A program made the position numbers and the translations under genes. Below are positions 29,587 to 40,100 of a stretch of 64,000 nt of DNA, in pieces; positions within the stretch are counted from its first letter, which is position 1, and the number at the start of each line of letters is the position of its first letter. The stretch comes from Primorskyibacter flagellatus (lineage in GTDB: Bacteria > Pseudomonadota > Alphaproteobacteria > Rhodobacterales > Rhodobacteraceae), in the NCBI RefSeq assembly GCF_014638275.1, contig NZ_BMFJ01000001.1, forward strand, positions 1,600,338-1,664,337, given 5' to 3'. The notes beneath the pieces are model-generated. The model was not told the DNA's origin. It saw only the letters and a program-made list of their open reading frames with translations, and did no database searches.

Positions 29587-30560
29587 TCGACGCTCAGCGC
29601 CATATCGAGCAGTTCCTGCCCGTTGCCGACCTCTTTCACGAACTCCGGGTAGGAGGTCGTCTTGGCCAGCTCGCGCCAGGCATCAAAGTCGGCCTGGGAC
29701 ATTTCGGCGATTTCCACACCCGCATCAGCGAAGGCCTTTGTCGTGATGGCGTCGCCGTCCTTGGCCTGCTCCAGGTACCAGGCCTCGGCCTTGGCGGAGG
29801 CGTCCATGAGCGCCTTCTGCTGCGCTTCGTTCAGCCCGTCGAAGGTGGTCTTGTTGATCAGCATGGGCTGGTACATGAACCACAGCGCGGTTTCGCCCGC
29901 GGGGGTGTAGCACTTCAGCTGTTCATAAAGCCGATAGCTCAGGAAGCTTTCGGAGGAGGTGTTGGTCGCGTCCAGCACCCCGGTCTGAAGGGCCGAGTAG
30001 ATCTCGGACGAGGCCATGGAGGAGATCGACGCCCCTGCCCCGGCCAGCATCTGCTCAAAGCTCGACCCGGCAGCGCGGATGGTCACGCCCTGCACGTCCT
30101 CGGGCTTCGTGATGCAACCCTTGTTGGATCCGAAGCCCCCGGCGAGGTAGCCGTGCACAAGGGTCTTCACGTCGTCACCTGCGAGGATCTCCTCGATCTT
30201 CTCCATGAAGGGCGACGCCGACAGCCGCGCGCCGTGGTCGTGGTTCTTCACCAGACCGGGCATGAGCGTCAGGTTGTAGGCCGGCTGCTGGCCGCCTGCA
30301 TAGGACAGCGGAAAGACGGTCATGTCGAGCTGGCCGCGCGACAGGGGCGTGTACTGCTCCCGCGCCTTGAACAGCGTCTGGTTGGGGTAGATCTGGATTT
30401 CCAGATCGACATTGGCGGCCTTCACCTCATCAGCGACCATCTGGGCCACCTTGTGGCGGACATCGCCTTCGGACCACTGGTGGGACAGCTTCAGGCTTTC
30501 GGCATGCAGGGTGCCGGCGGCCGTGATGGCGAGCACGCTCGCCGCAAGAATGCGTTTCAT
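29583..30560 (-). CDS. matP: TRAP transporter periplasmic receptor, malonate system
   Basis: A 325-residue DctP-family binding protein. Signal peptide MKRILAASVLAITAAGTLHA is followed by the receptor fold; the substrate-carboxylate region is GVTIRAAGSSFEQML, where family members usually have an arginine that grips the ligand carboxylate. The start at 30560 is chosen to keep the signal peptide at the N-terminus. It is the first gene of the operon; the 97-base gap to the divergent regulator carries a TTGTATACAA palindrome. Malonate as ligand is inferred. Confidence 0.93.
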   Translation of the reverse strand: MKRILAASVLAITAAGTLHAESLKLSHQWSEGDVRHKVAQMVADEVKAANVDLEIQIYPNQTLFKAREQYTPLSRGQLDMTVFPLSYAGGQQPAYNLTLMPGLVKNHDHGARLSASPFMEKIEEILAGDDVKTLVHGYLAGGFGSNKGCITKPEDVQGVTIRAAGSSFEQMLAGAGASISSMASSEIYSALQTGVLDATNTSSESFLSYRLYEQLKCYTPAGETALWFMYQPMLINKTTFDGLNEAQQKALMDASAKAEAWYLEQAKDGDAITTKAFADAGVEIAEMSQADFDAWRELAKTTSYPEFVKEVGNGQELLDMALSVE

Positions 30561-30642
30561 TGGTTCTCCTCCCATGGCGCGGTCCCGCTCCGGGCCACGC
30601 TCTGGCCAATCAGGCAGGGGATTGCACACCTTGTCAACCTTC

Positions 30643-30652
30643 TTGTATACAA
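30643..30652. promoter_or_regulatory. Probable MatR operator
   Basis: TTGTATACAA is a perfect 10-base palindrome, 5 bases before the matR start codon and 82 bases from matP. With its flanks (TCTTGTATACAATA) it closely matches the TCTTGTA-TACACGA site that I recall for MatR of Rhizobium leguminosarum. It would let the GntR regulator control itself and the mat operon. Confidence 0.82.
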
Positions 30653-30657
30653 TAAGT

Positions 30658-31350
30658 ATGAACGAGCATACGCCTCATCCGGAGTCCGGCGGGCAGCCAA
30701 GCCGGTCCGACCGCATCGCCGCCATGCTGGAGGAGCAGATCCTCACCGGCCGGTTTGCGCCGGGCAGCCGTCTGGACGAGGTGTCGCTGGCGGAAGAACA
30801 CCGGGTATCCCGCACCCCGATCCGTGAAGCATTCCAGAAGCTTGCGCAATCCGGACTGGTCGAGCACGCGCCCCGGCGCGGGGTCTTCGTGCGCCAGGCC
30901 AGCCCGATCGAGATCATGGAGATGTTCGAGGTCATGGCGGAAATGGAGGCGGTCTGCGGTAGGCTTGCCGCGCTGCGGTCCGCCGAAGGTGCAGTCGACC
31001 AGCTGCGTACCGCCAATGCGGCCTGCCGCGCGGCGCTGGAGGCCGGGGATGTCGATGCCTACTACGTTGAGAATGGTACCTTCCACCACCTGATCTATGC
31101 CCAGTCCGGCAACCGATTCCTCGAACAGGAAGCGTCGCGCCTGCACCGGCGATTGAAGCCATACCGGCGCATGCAGCTGTTTCTGCGCGGTCGGCTGGCG
31201 CAGTCCATGGGCGAACACGAAGCGATCGTGGAAGCGATTTCCCGGGGTGACGCGGCGGAGGCATCGGACCTGTTGCGCCGGCATGTCGCCGTGCAGGGAG
31301 AGAAATTCCACCACCTGCTGACGCAGCTCCGGCCCGACGCGGCGGGCTGA
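30658..31350 (+). CDS. matR: GntR-family regulator of malonate use
   Basis: A 230-residue FadR-subfamily regulator: N-terminal winged helix (RIAAMLEEQILTGRFAPGSRLDEVSLAEEHRVSRTPIREA, residues about 20-60) and an all-helical FCD ligand domain with metal-binding type residues (NGTFHHLIYAQSGN, HEAIVEAISRGD). It is divergent from matP across a gap holding a palindrome that matches the known MatR type. Malonate or malonyl-CoA is the likely signal, by analogy with rhizobia. The ATG at 30658 partly overlaps the operator region, so binding would block its own transcription. Confidence 0.92.
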   Translation: MNEHTPHPESGGQPSRSDRIAAMLEEQILTGRFAPGSRLDEVSLAEEHRVSRTPIREAFQKLAQSGLVEHAPRRGVFVRQASPIEIMEMFEVMAEMEAVCGRLAALRSAEGAVDQLRTANAACRAALEAGDVDAYYVENGTFHHLIYAQSGNRFLEQEASRLHRRLKPYRRMQLFLRGRLAQSMGEHEAIVEAISRGDAAEASDLLRRHVAVQGEKFHHLLTQLRPDAAG

Positions 31351-31543
31351 CCCCGCCGGAAGCCGCACCGCGACCTGTCCAGATCAAGGTCCAACCGTCA
31401 TTCCGGCGTCTGGAAGACACGCCTCCCGCGGACGGATAGTTTCACCTTTCCGAAAAAATATTCTTCTCGCAACTCATTGTTTTCAAATTACTATCTTTGG
31501 CGCGACGTTACCAATCCCTGTCATTTCAACAAAGGATCCCTCG

Positions 31544-32488
31544 ATGAAGACACTAGTGATTTCCGCCGTTCTCACCGCCTCTGCCGCCCTGCCCGCCGTT
31601 GCGGGTACGCTGACCAACAGCACCGGCTACGGCCTGTCCGGCGACGGCATGACCCTGACCGTCATCGGCAGCCTCGGCTCGCCCATGACCTCCTCCACCA
31701 TCGCGCTCGACACCAAGCTCGACGCGATCGCCTACCGCCCCGTGACCGGGAAGCTTTATGGCTATGCCAACGGGGTCGGAGGCGCGCAGGACGTGGTCTA
31801 TGTCATCGACACGATGACCGGCATGACCACCAGCGCCGGAGCGGCGTTCGACACCGATGCCAACGTGCCCGCGGGCGCGAAGGTCGGTTTCGACTTCAAC
31901 AACCAGATCGACGCGGCGCGGGTCGTGTCGACGCAAAACGACAACCTCGTCTTCTTTCCTGACACCTTTGCCGGGCCGAACAACAACACGGTGAAACGCT
32001 TCACCGCGCTGAACTATGCCGCGGCCGACGTGAACTTCGGGCTGGAAAGCGCGGTTTTCGCCAATGCTTACACAAACGCGATCAACGGGATGGTGGCCAC
32101 CACGACGGCGCAATTCGCGCTGGATGCGGGGACCGACTCCCTCGTGACGCTGGCAAACAATGCCGGCACGCTGGCGACTGTGGCCAAGATCACGCTCGGT
32201 GGCGCGGCGCTCGACTTCAGCGAATTCGGCGGCTTCGACATCATCTCTCCGATGGAGGGCGACAACACGGCCGTCGCACTGCTGAACGTCGGCGGGATGT
32301 CGGGGCTTTACGAGATCGACCTGACGACCGGCGCGGCGACGATGTTCGCCGATTTCGGCGCATCGACCTACACCGGCTTCGCGGCCTCCTACGCGCCGCC
32401 GGCGGTTCCCCTGCCCGCGAGCGCGCTGCTGCTGCTGGCCGGCATCGGCGGGTTCGCAGGGCTGAAACAGCTGCGTCGCCGCGCGTGA
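31544..32488 (+). CDS. Secreted VPLPA-CTERM protein with DUF4394 body (3 of 4)
   Basis: A 314-residue exported protein: signal peptide MKTLVISAVLTASAALPAVA, a beta-propeller-like body of the DUF4394 type (ALDTKLDAIAYRPVTGKLYGYA, VGFDFNNQIDAARVVSTQNDN) and the tail PAVPLPASALLLLAG with RRRA at the end. The upstream 190 bases are AT-rich near 31450-31500 and probably hold its promoter; AAAGGAT precedes the ATG. Related DUF4394 proteins occur in PEP-CTERM sets and look like surface-anchored adhesive or enzymatic propellers, but none is characterised to my knowledge. Confidence 0.88.
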   Translation: MKTLVISAVLTASAALPAVAGTLTNSTGYGLSGDGMTLTVIGSLGSPMTSSTIALDTKLDAIAYRPVTGKLYGYANGVGGAQDVVYVIDTMTGMTTSAGAAFDTDANVPAGAKVGFDFNNQIDAARVVSTQNDNLVFFPDTFAGPNNNTVKRFTALNYAAADVNFGLESAVFANAYTNAINGMVATTTAQFALDAGTDSLVTLANNAGTLATVAKITLGGAALDFSEFGGFDIISPMEGDNTAVALLNVGGMSGLYEIDLTTGAATMFADFGASTYTGFAASYAPPAVPLPASALLLLAGIGGFAGLKQLRRRA

Positions 32489-32527
32489 CGCAAACGGGCG
32501 GGGCCTATCGGGACCCCGTCCGACCCT

Positions 32528-33919
32528 TCACATGTGGATCTGTCGCCCGTAGGCCGCAAGGACGGATTCGTGCATCATCTCGGACAGGGTGGGATGGGGG
32601 AAGACCGTCTCCATCAGTTCCTGTTCCGTGGTTTCGAGCGTGCGCGCGACGACGTACCCCTGGATCAGTTCCGTCACCTCCGCGCCGACCATGTGGGCGC
32701 CCAGAAGCTCTCCGGTCTTCGCGTCGAAGACGGTCTTGATCATCCCTTCCGGTTCGCCAAGCGCCACGGCCTTGCCGTTGCCGATGAAGGGGAACTTGCC
32801 GACCTTGACCTCGTAGCCCTGCTCCTTCGCCCTGGCCTCGGTCAGCCCGACAGAGGCGACCTGCGGATGGCAGTAGGTGCAGCCCGCGATGGCTGACGGC
32901 TTGACCGGGTGCGGATGCTGTCCGGCTGCGAGTTCGGCCACCATGACGCCTTCGTGGCTCGCCTTGTGGGCAAGCCAGGGGGCGCCGGCCACGTCGCCGA
33001 TGGCATAAAGCCCGTCGACCCCGGTCCGGCAGTACTCATCTGTCACGACATGGGTGCGATCGACCTTGACGCCGGCCTTCTCGAGATTCAGATTCTCGAC
33101 ATTTCCGACGATGCCGACGGCGGAAATCACCGTGTCGAATTCCATTTTCTCAACCTTTCCGCCTGTTTCGATATTGGCGGTCACCTTTCCCTTGGCGCGG
33201 TCGAGTTGCTTGACCATGGACTTCTCCATGATCTTCATGCCCTGCTTTTCGAACTGCTTCCTGGCGAAGGCAGAGATTTCCGCATCCTCGACCGGCAGGA
33301 CGCGATCCAGCACCTCAACCACAGTCGTTTCGGCCCCGAGAGTATTGAAGAAGCTGGCAAATTCTATTCCGATGGCCCCCGACCCGATGACCAGCAGCTT
33401 CTTGGGCATGCGGGGCGGATTCAGGGCGTGCTTGTAGGTCCATACCAGATCACCGTCCGCCTCCAGCCCCGGCAGTTCGCGGGCGCGGGCGCCGGTAGCG
33501 ATGACGATATGACGGGCCGAAATCTCCTCCGTCCCCTTGTCGGTCTTGACGGAGACCGTGCCCTTCCCGGCGAGCGCGGCCTCACCCATCACCACGTCGA
33601 CCTTGTTCTTCTTGAGCAGGTGCTTCACCCCGCCTTCCATCTGCTTCGCGACACCGCGGGAGCGTTTGACGACCGCAGGCAGGTCGTATCCGATCTTGTC
33701 AGCGGACAGACCGAATTCCGCGGCGCGGTGCATCAGGTGAAAGACTTCGGACGATCGCAGCAGCGCCTTGGTCGGGATGCAGCCCCAGTTGAGGCAGATG
33801 CCGCCGAGGTGTTCGCGTTCGATGACGCAGGCCTTCAGGCCAAGCTGGGCCGCGCGGATGGCGGCGACATAGCCACCGGGGCCGGAGCCGATCACCAGGA
33901 AATCATAGGTTGCGGCCAT
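32528..33919 (-). CDS. lpdA: Dihydrolipoyl dehydrogenase
   Basis: The E3 flavoprotein that reoxidises lipoyl groups of pyruvate, 2-oxoglutarate and branched-chain 2-oxoacid dehydrogenase complexes and of glycine cleavage. The 463-residue protein has the FAD motif GSGPGGYVAAIRAAQLG, the redox-active CLNWGC disulphide, the NAD motif GSGAIGIEFASFF and the C-terminal HPTLSEMMHE dimer-interface His-Glu pair. It stands alone here, away from E1 and E2 genes. A 20-base palindrome lies 23 bases upstream of its start, so it has its own regulator. Confidence 0.96.
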   Translation of the reverse strand: MAATYDFLVIGSGPGGYVAAIRAAQLGLKACVIEREHLGGICLNWGCIPTKALLRSSEVFHLMHRAAEFGLSADKIGYDLPAVVKRSRGVAKQMEGGVKHLLKKNKVDVVMGEAALAGKGTVSVKTDKGTEEISARHIVIATGARARELPGLEADGDLVWTYKHALNPPRMPKKLLVIGSGAIGIEFASFFNTLGAETTVVEVLDRVLPVEDAEISAFARKQFEKQGMKIMEKSMVKQLDRAKGKVTANIETGGKVEKMEFDTVISAVGIVGNVENLNLEKAGVKVDRTHVVTDEYCRTGVDGLYAIGDVAGAPWLAHKASHEGVMVAELAAGQHPHPVKPSAIAGCTYCHPQVASVGLTEARAKEQGYEVKVGKFPFIGNGKAVALGEPEGMIKTVFDAKTGELLGAHMVGAEVTELIQGYVVARTLETTEQELMETVFPHPTLSEMMHESVLAAYGRQIHM

Positions 33920-33941
33920 GGGGTGTCCTCCGTCTCGCGAG

Positions 33942-33961
33942 ATAGTTTGACGTTAAACTAT
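33942..33961. promoter_or_regulatory. Palindromic operator upstream of lpdA
   Basis: ATAGTTTGACGTTAAACTAT pairs at 9 of 10 positions. It starts 23 bases before the lpdA start codon, in the promoter zone. The AGTTT..AAACT shape suggests a MarR- or TetR-type repressor; no such gene is in the neighbourhood. Confidence 0.65.
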
Positions 33962-34105
33962 ATTTTCGGGCGCCACAATCCACCTCTCCCCCGCGTGCCG
34001 GCAACGGGGCGTACCGGGCGCCACTTACCCTTTAGATACCGCTGCGCGGTCCGGTGTCAAAGGGAAGCACGGCATGCCCGGCGATGGCCTCCCGCCCGCT
34101 CCGCT

Positions 34106-34678
34106 TCAGCCCGCCGCCTGCAGTTCGCGAACGGTGTGACCGTAGCCGCCCTTGTCCAGATAGTCGGCCTCGTTGCTGGTGATGCGGCGCGACAGGGCCT
34201 CGTTCCGGTAGGGGAAACGGCCGAATTCGCGGATCACCTGCCGGTGCGCCTTGGCGTGCAGCAGGTTGTCGCCGTCGGTCATGCGGTCCTTCATCAGGCG
34301 CACGCAACGGTCCTGGTCGGCAAGGTTTTCCGAATGCATCAGCGGCAGGTAGAAGAACTGACGCGCCGGTTCGTCGATCCTCAGGTCCCAGTCCCGGTCG
34401 ATGGCGCGCTTGGCCACAGCGCGGGACAGGTGGTCGCTGGCAAAGGCCCGCCCCGATCCGCGGAACATGTTGCGCGGGAACTGGTCGGTCAGGATGATGT
34501 AGGCCAGTGCGCCCGTGGGATAGGTCAGCCAGAGCCCGTAGGAGCCCTCCATCGCCGCCTCCCACGCCTTGCCAAAGCGGTCGCGGATCGCGGTGTCGAG
34601 CGCATCCTCGGCCTTGTACCAGCCTTCGGGGCCTGTTTCGTCCAGCCAGAAGGCCAGGATGTCTTCGGGGCGTACCAT
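34106..34678 (-). CDS. DUF924 family protein
   Basis: A 190-residue all-helical cytoplasmic protein of the DUF924 family. Family landmarks are ILAFWLDE at the N-terminus, ILTDQFPRNMFRGSGRAFASD in the middle, QFFYLPLMHSE and a conserved GRFPYRN. The family is widespread in Proteobacteria and eukaryotes, has a TPR-like fold and no known activity. It stands between lpdA and the MFS carrier on the same strand with gaps of 186 and 85 bases, so it is likely a single-gene unit. Confidence 0.9.
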   Translation of the reverse strand: MVRPEDILAFWLDETGPEGWYKAEDALDTAIRDRFGKAWEAAMEGSYGLWLTYPTGALAYIILTDQFPRNMFRGSGRAFASDHLSRAVAKRAIDRDWDLRIDEPARQFFYLPLMHSENLADQDRCVRLMKDRMTDGDNLLHAKAHRQVIREFGRFPYRNEALSRRITSNEADYLDKGGYGHTVRELQAAG

Positions 34679-34763
34679 GTTCTCCTCCGGGGTGCGCGCG
34701 TTTGTGTCAGTGTCGCAAAACCGGCATCGGACGCAATCGGAATTGCATCAGGTTTGGGCGCTA

Positions 34764-36026
34764 TCATGCCGGGGGAGTGTCGTTTTCCTCGTTCTCAGCC
34801 GCCTCGACGGCCCATTCCTGCGCGGCCTCCAGAGCAACGGGCGTGGCGGACATCAGCACGGGCGCGTAGCTGCCCGTGTCGTCCGTCTTGGGTGCGGGGC
34901 GCTGCGTCATCCGGTAGAGCGCGTAGCCCGTCAGGAGCGCCAGCAGGACGGCGTTGAAGATCCAGAAGCCGGACGGGCCGAAGGCGGTCATCAGCCAGCC
35001 GGTCGCCAGCGGTCCGGAGATCGCGCCAAGACCGTTCAGGAACAGCATCCCGCCCGAGACGGAGGCCATTTCCGAGGGTTCAAGAAAGTCGTTGGCGTGG
35101 GAGATCAGCAGCGAATACAGCGGGTTGGACATCCCGCCAAGGAAGAATGCCGCGACAAGGATGCCGTAAAAGGACCCAAAGAGCGCGCCGACAATCGCAC
35201 CGCCCGTGCCGACGGCCGAGACGATCATGATAAGCCGGCGCCGGTCCATGCGGTCGGAAATCCAGCCCACTGGGAACTGGAACAGCGTCGCACCGATGTA
35301 GAACATCGCGATAAAGGTGGAAATCTGCACCAGCGTCAGCCCCGCCTGCCCGCCGTAGACAGCCGCCATGCCGAACTGGGCCGAGAAGGCGCCGCCCAGG
35401 ATGAAGACCCCGACGCAGGCGAGCGGCGACACCCGGAACAGCTGGCGCAGGTTCATCGGTGCCGTACGTTCGAAGGCCGGGGTCGGCTGGACCGACAACA
35501 GGATCGGCGCGAAGGCGATGGAGACGAGGACTGAAGGGATGACAAACAGAACGAAGCCCGCCGGATCCGCGACCAGCAGCAGACCCTGCGCCATGATGAT
35601 GCCAAGCACCTGAACCAGCATGTAAAGCGACAGCGCCTTGCCCCGGTTTTCGTTCGTGGCGGCGTTGTTCAGCCAGCTCTCCGCCGTGACGTAGACACCG
35701 GAGAAGCAGAAGCCGATGCAGATCCGTCCGATGGTCCAGGCCACCGGATGCGCGATGGTGGGATAGAGAATCAGGATGGCAGAGATGAAGCTGCCGAGCG
35801 CGGCGAATACGCGGACGTGACCGACGCGGCGGATCATCTCGGGCGCGGCGCGCGATCCGCCGAGGAAGCCGAGGAAGTAGCCGGACATGACGATGGACAT
35901 CTCGAAGGTCGTGAACCCCTCGATCTGACCGCGCACGCCAAGCAGGGTGCCCTGAAGCCCGTTGCCCACCATCAGCAGCATGAGACCAAGCAGCAGTGCC
36001 CAGGCCGATCCGAGTACCTGCATCAT
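34764..36026 (-). CDS. MFS transporter (YcaD-like)
   Basis: A 420-residue major facilitator protein with about 12 membrane helices. The helix 2-3 loop has the MFS signature in the form GFLGGSRAAPEMIRRVGHVRVFAALGS in part, and helices 7-12 repeat the pattern with GWISDRMDRRRLIMIV. This subgroup resembles E. coli YcaD and other carriers of unknown substrate. The cytoplasmic C-tail of about 40 residues is acidic (WAVEAAENEENDTPPA). Two ATG codons are adjacent at the start; either gives the same protein within one residue. Confidence 0.88.
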   Translation of the reverse strand: MMQVLGSAWALLLGLMLLMVGNGLQGTLLGVRGQIEGFTTFEMSIVMSGYFLGFLGGSRAAPEMIRRVGHVRVFAALGSFISAILILYPTIAHPVAWTIGRICIGFCFSGVYVTAESWLNNAATNENRGKALSLYMLVQVLGIIMAQGLLLVADPAGFVLFVIPSVLVSIAFAPILLSVQPTPAFERTAPMNLRQLFRVSPLACVGVFILGGAFSAQFGMAAVYGGQAGLTLVQISTFIAMFYIGATLFQFPVGWISDRMDRRRLIMIVSAVGTGGAIVGALFGSFYGILVAAFFLGGMSNPLYSLLISHANDFLEPSEMASVSGGMLFLNGLGAISGPLATGWLMTAFGPSGFWIFNAVLLALLTGYALYRMTQRPAPKTDDTGSYAPVLMSATPVALEAAQEWAVEAAENEENDTPPA

Positions 36027-36116
36027 GGCGAATTTCCCCTGTCCGTTGCGGCGCGCGGCCCGTTTCGGCCCGGCGCTCTGCGGGCGTAAGTTCTGCCCCC
36101 TGCTGTCATGACTGCC

Positions 36117-37163
36117 CTACGGGATCAACAGGGAGGCGTCGCCGTAAGAGAAAAAGCGGTAGTTCTCCGCCACGGCATGATCGTAGACGGCCCGGATCCG
36201 GTCCTGACCGATCAGGGCCGACACCAGCATGAGCAAAGTCGACTTCGGCAGGTGGAAATTGGTCATCAGCGCGTCGGTCACGTGGAAAGTGAAACCGGGG
36301 TAGATGAAGATGTCCGTCTCTCCGCGCCAGGGTTCGATCGTGCCGGAGCGGGCGGCGCTTTCGATCAGGCGCAGGGCGGTCGTGCCGACGGGGATGACCC
36401 GGTGACCGGCGGCCTTCGTCGCGGCAATCTCTGCGGCGGCGGCGGGCGTGACCTCTCCCCATTCGGCATGCATCCTGTGGGTGGTGACGTCGTCGACCTT
36501 GACCGGCAGGAAGGTGCCCGCGCCGACATGCAGGGTCACGCGGGTGGTATTCACACCCATGGTGGCGATCCGGTCCAGCAGCGGCTGGTCGAAGTGGAGC
36601 GAAGCCGTCGGCGCGGCGACGGCGCCCGACTTCTCGGCCCAGACGGTCTGGTAGTCGGCCTTGTCCTGATCGTCGGGCGCGCGCAGGGCGGCGATGTAGG
36701 GTGGCAGGGGCATCGCTCCGGCCTCGGCCAAGGCGGCATCGAAATCGTCGCCGGTCAGGTTGAACTCCAGCACGCCCTGCCCGTCCTCTTTCGCCATCAG
36801 CCGGGCGGAGAGGTCGGGGGAAAAGCGGATCACCTCCCCTTCCCGCACCTTCTTCAGGGGTTTGAGGAGCGCGGACCAGAGCCCGCCGGGCTTCGGCTCA
36901 AGCAGCGTGACCTCGATCCGGGCCTCGGTCTCGCCCTCCGCCCCGGTGCGGGCGCGGGTGCCAGAGAGCCGGGCGGGGATCACGCGCGTGTCGTTCAGGA
37001 CCAGACGGTCGCCGGGGCGCAGCCAGTCCGTCAGGTCGCGCACGACCGCATCGCGGATCGCGCCGGGTTCGGCCACCAGCAGGCGGGCGGAAGACCGGGG
37101 TCGCGCGGGGCGGGTGGCGATCAGCCGCTCGGGCAGGTCGAAATCGAAATCGGAAAGCTGCAT
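36117..37163 (-). CDS. queA: S-adenosylmethionine:tRNA ribosyltransferase-isomerase
   Basis: Transfers the ribosyl part of SAM to preQ1 in tRNA to make epoxyqueuosine, in the wobble position of GUN-anticodon tRNAs. The 348-residue protein begins with [18 protein letters not shown] and has [27 protein letters not shown] and [21 protein letters not shown] in part, all standard for QueA. Its partner Tgt is encoded at 49038-50165. It is followed on the same strand by nothing coupled, and is preceded by the AsmA-like gene 30 bases upstream, so both may share a transcript. Confidence 0.95.
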   Translation of the reverse strand: MQLSDFDFDLPERLIATRPARPRSSARLLVAEPGAIRDAVVRDLTDWLRPGDRLVLNDTRVIPARLSGTRARTGAEGETEARIEVTLLEPKPGGLWSALLKPLKKVREGEVIRFSPDLSARLMAKEDGQGVLEFNLTGDDFDAALAEAGAMPLPPYIAALRAPDDQDKADYQTVWAEKSGAVAAPTASLHFDQPLLDRIATMGVNTTRVTLHVGAGTFLPVKVDDVTTHRMHAEWGEVTPAAAAEIAATKAAGHRVIPVGTTALRLIESAARSGTIEPWRGETDIFIYPGFTFHVTDALMTNFHLPKSTLLMLVSALIGQDRIRAVYDHAVAENYRFFSYGDASLLIP

Positions 37164-37193
37164 CGCGCCTCGGTTGTTGGCTCTGTCCGCCGC

Positions 37194-40100
37194 TCAGTTC
37201 GTCGTGGGGGCCGGGCGGCGGAAAATGTCGCGGAACATGCCGGGGGTAAAGAGCGAAAGCGGATTGACCTGCACCTTCGGCTGTTTCGCGGGCCCGGTCA
37301 GGCGATAGTTGAAGCCGACCAGCCCTTCCCCCTTGCGGCTGAAGATCTGGCCGATGCCGTTCAGTGCGTAGAGCGGAGAGATCACGCCCTGCATGTCCAT
37401 CTGTTCGCCCTTCACGTCATAGTACCCGTCCATCGACACCCCCATGGAAGCCCCGACCGCGCTGGAGGAGCGAAGGATCACCTGCGACGGTGTGAGACGG
37501 AAGTTTGCTTCCACGTTGTTGAAGAGGATACCGCCGCCCGACATCTGTTCAAGCAGACCGACGATGGACAGCGCGGAGAGCAGGGATGCCATGGCGGGCG
37601 CGTCCTGGATCCACAGGCCGGAGACCTTGAGCAGCCCGTCATAGCTGCCCGCCGTGCCGACGGGGTTGAGTGTCAGATCCAGCGCACCTTCCCTGCCCTG
37701 CTTCATCAGCCCGGCAGCGGACAGCACGGCCCCGGCCTGCTCCGAGGTTATGCGCACCGCGCTGCGCCCGCCCCGTGGCACGATGGTGCCCGCGACAGGC
37801 GCGCGGCCGTTGACCGACCCGGCGAACTTGCCCGACAGCCCGCCTCTGGTGGTGAATTCGCCGCGCATTCCGCGGATGGCAATGGAGTCGGACACCTGCA
37901 GCCGGTCCAGCGTCAGGGTGAGCGGTCCGCCCTCGCCCCCGCCTTTACCGAGATTCAGGCTGCGCAGGTCCACCGATCCGCCGCTGACCACGACCTTGGG
38001 GGCCGCGCCCTTGCCGCGCCCGTTCAGCACCACGGGGGCGTCCAGCCACGACCCGATGCGCACCCTGTCGAAGCGCGCGGTGTCGAGCCCGCCCCCCGCC
38101 TGCAGGCTAACTGTGCCGGTCGCCGCCAGTCCCGGCGCGTCGAGGGCGAGCCGGTCGATCCGGGGCGGCGTCCCGAGGGCACCAGTGATTTCCAGCGTTC
38201 CGCTCTGATCGCGGCCGAGGCTCCACGCCAGACTGTCAAGCCGCACGGACAGCCCCCGGAGGTCGCTGGTCAGACGGAACTCCGGGGCCCGGTCCCTGGC
38301 GATGTCGAGCCGGATCTGCGCGCGCGTGCTGCCGCCGATCGACCCGGGCGGCAGGCCGAGGTTCAACTGCTTCGCCGCCGCTTCGGAGAAATTGAGCCAG
38401 CCCTCCACCCGGCTGCGCCCGCCACTGTCGGGGCCAAGCGCCGCGCTCCACGTCCCGCCGATGTCCAGCCCGCCAAGCTGTGCGTCCCCGGCAATGGCGA
38501 TGTCGCTTGAGGTGCCGGTCACGTCCAGCGCGGCGGAGGTAAAGGTCTGGTTCGGCACGACGGTTTCACTGCGCACATCCGTCAGGCGCGCGCTGTAGGC
38601 GACCCCGATCTCTTCCGGAGGGAGGTTCTTTTTCAGATCGAAGTTGAGCGTTGCGGTCACGTCGGCCCGGCCGCTGGCCATGTCCGGCGTGCGTCCTGCC
38701 TTACTCAGCAGGTTCAGCGGCTCCTCGTCGATCAAGCGCAGCACGTCGCCAAGCGCGCCCTTCGCGCGCAGCCGCACCTCAGCCGGGCCGCCCTTCTGCG
38801 TCGTGTCGCGATAGATGAAGGAAGTCCCGGCGATGTCGAGCCCCTCTCCCCCCGGCACATAGACACGGCCGCTGTCGGCGGTCACCACGAACCGGTTGTC
38901 GCGCAGTTCGGCATGGCCGCTGGCGGCTTCCAGTGGTGGCAGGGTCTTCATGTAGGTGGTGATGAGGTCCTCGAAATCGAAAGAGAGCAGCACGTCGGGG
39001 CGGCTGTCAGGTTCCGACCGCAGGCCGAACTGGACGTTCTGCAGCACCCCGTCCAGCACGTTCTTCGCAACCCAGTCGCGGGTCTTTTCCAGCGCGGCGG
39101 GCGGCCAGAGTTCCAGCAGGGCGTCGGCGGTGATCTCGGGCACGCGGGCGGTCATGCTGACATCCCAGCCCTTGGGTTGCGCCGCGATGCGTCCCGCCAA
39201 CGACAGGGTTTCGTCGCGGTCGCGGATGTCGAGCCGCCCGACCTCGAGCCGGAAGGGGTTCAGTTCGACCCGCATCTCCGTCTCCGCCCCGGCAAGGAAC
39301 AGCGGGTTCGGATAGATACCGGCAGGGTTGGCGACCAGTTCGCTCAGCCGCAGCTGGCCGGTCATGGCGCCGGGGATACCACCCTCGATCCGGTCCAGTA
39401 CGATGCGGCCGTCGGCGGTGGCCTCAACCCAGGCGCTCTTGACGGAGAGTTCGTCGAACCGCAGGGACAGGGTCGCGGGATCGTACTGGAAATAGCTGCG
39501 GGCGGACTGGAAGGGCACCGGATCGCCGGTTTCGTCCGGGGCCAGCGCCCCGGCCCCGATCTGGAGCGTGCCGTTCAGCGGGCCTATGGTCCCGTCCTCT
39601 CCGGTGGCGACGCGGATCGCGCCCGAGATCGGCGCATCCAGTACGCCAAGCCACGCCAGGCCGGCGCTCTGCGTGGCGATGTCGCGGGCGGGCGCGTCCT
39701 CCACCTTCAGAGACAGGGCGACGGCGCGGCTGTACATCGCACCTTCCAACCCGATTTCGACCGTGGTGGCATAGGCATGCCCTCCGAGGAGGGAGAAATC
39801 GCCGCGCAGGCCAAGCTGGTCGCCGTCGCGCGACAGCACAAGGTGGCCGCCGTCGACGGTCCAGGCCCGGCCCGAGCGATGGTCCTCGTAGCGCATGGTC
39901 AGGCCCGTGCCCTCTATCTGACGCAGCGCGGAGAAGGACGGCGTGTCGAGCAGCGTGCTGAGGCTGGTGAGGTTCTGTCCGATCTCGGGCGCTGTCCCCC
40001 CCGTGTCGGACCTTGCGGCGGCTTCGCCAAGCGCGACGCCGAAGGTGCCGTCGGCGGCGCGGTTCAGGTGAATGCTGGCCCCGGCGATGGTGATCACACG

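Noticed and set aside
32489..32527. Bidirectional terminator between the DUF4394 gene and lpdA
   Set aside because: GGGG/CCCC pairing exists but with internal mismatches and no T-run; too weak to call.
23430..33950. GATAGTTT seen before uvrA, near 31435 and before lpdA as a shared regulatory word
   Set aside because: Only the lpdA copy is part of a palindrome; an 8-base word three times in AT-richer promoters is not significant by eye.
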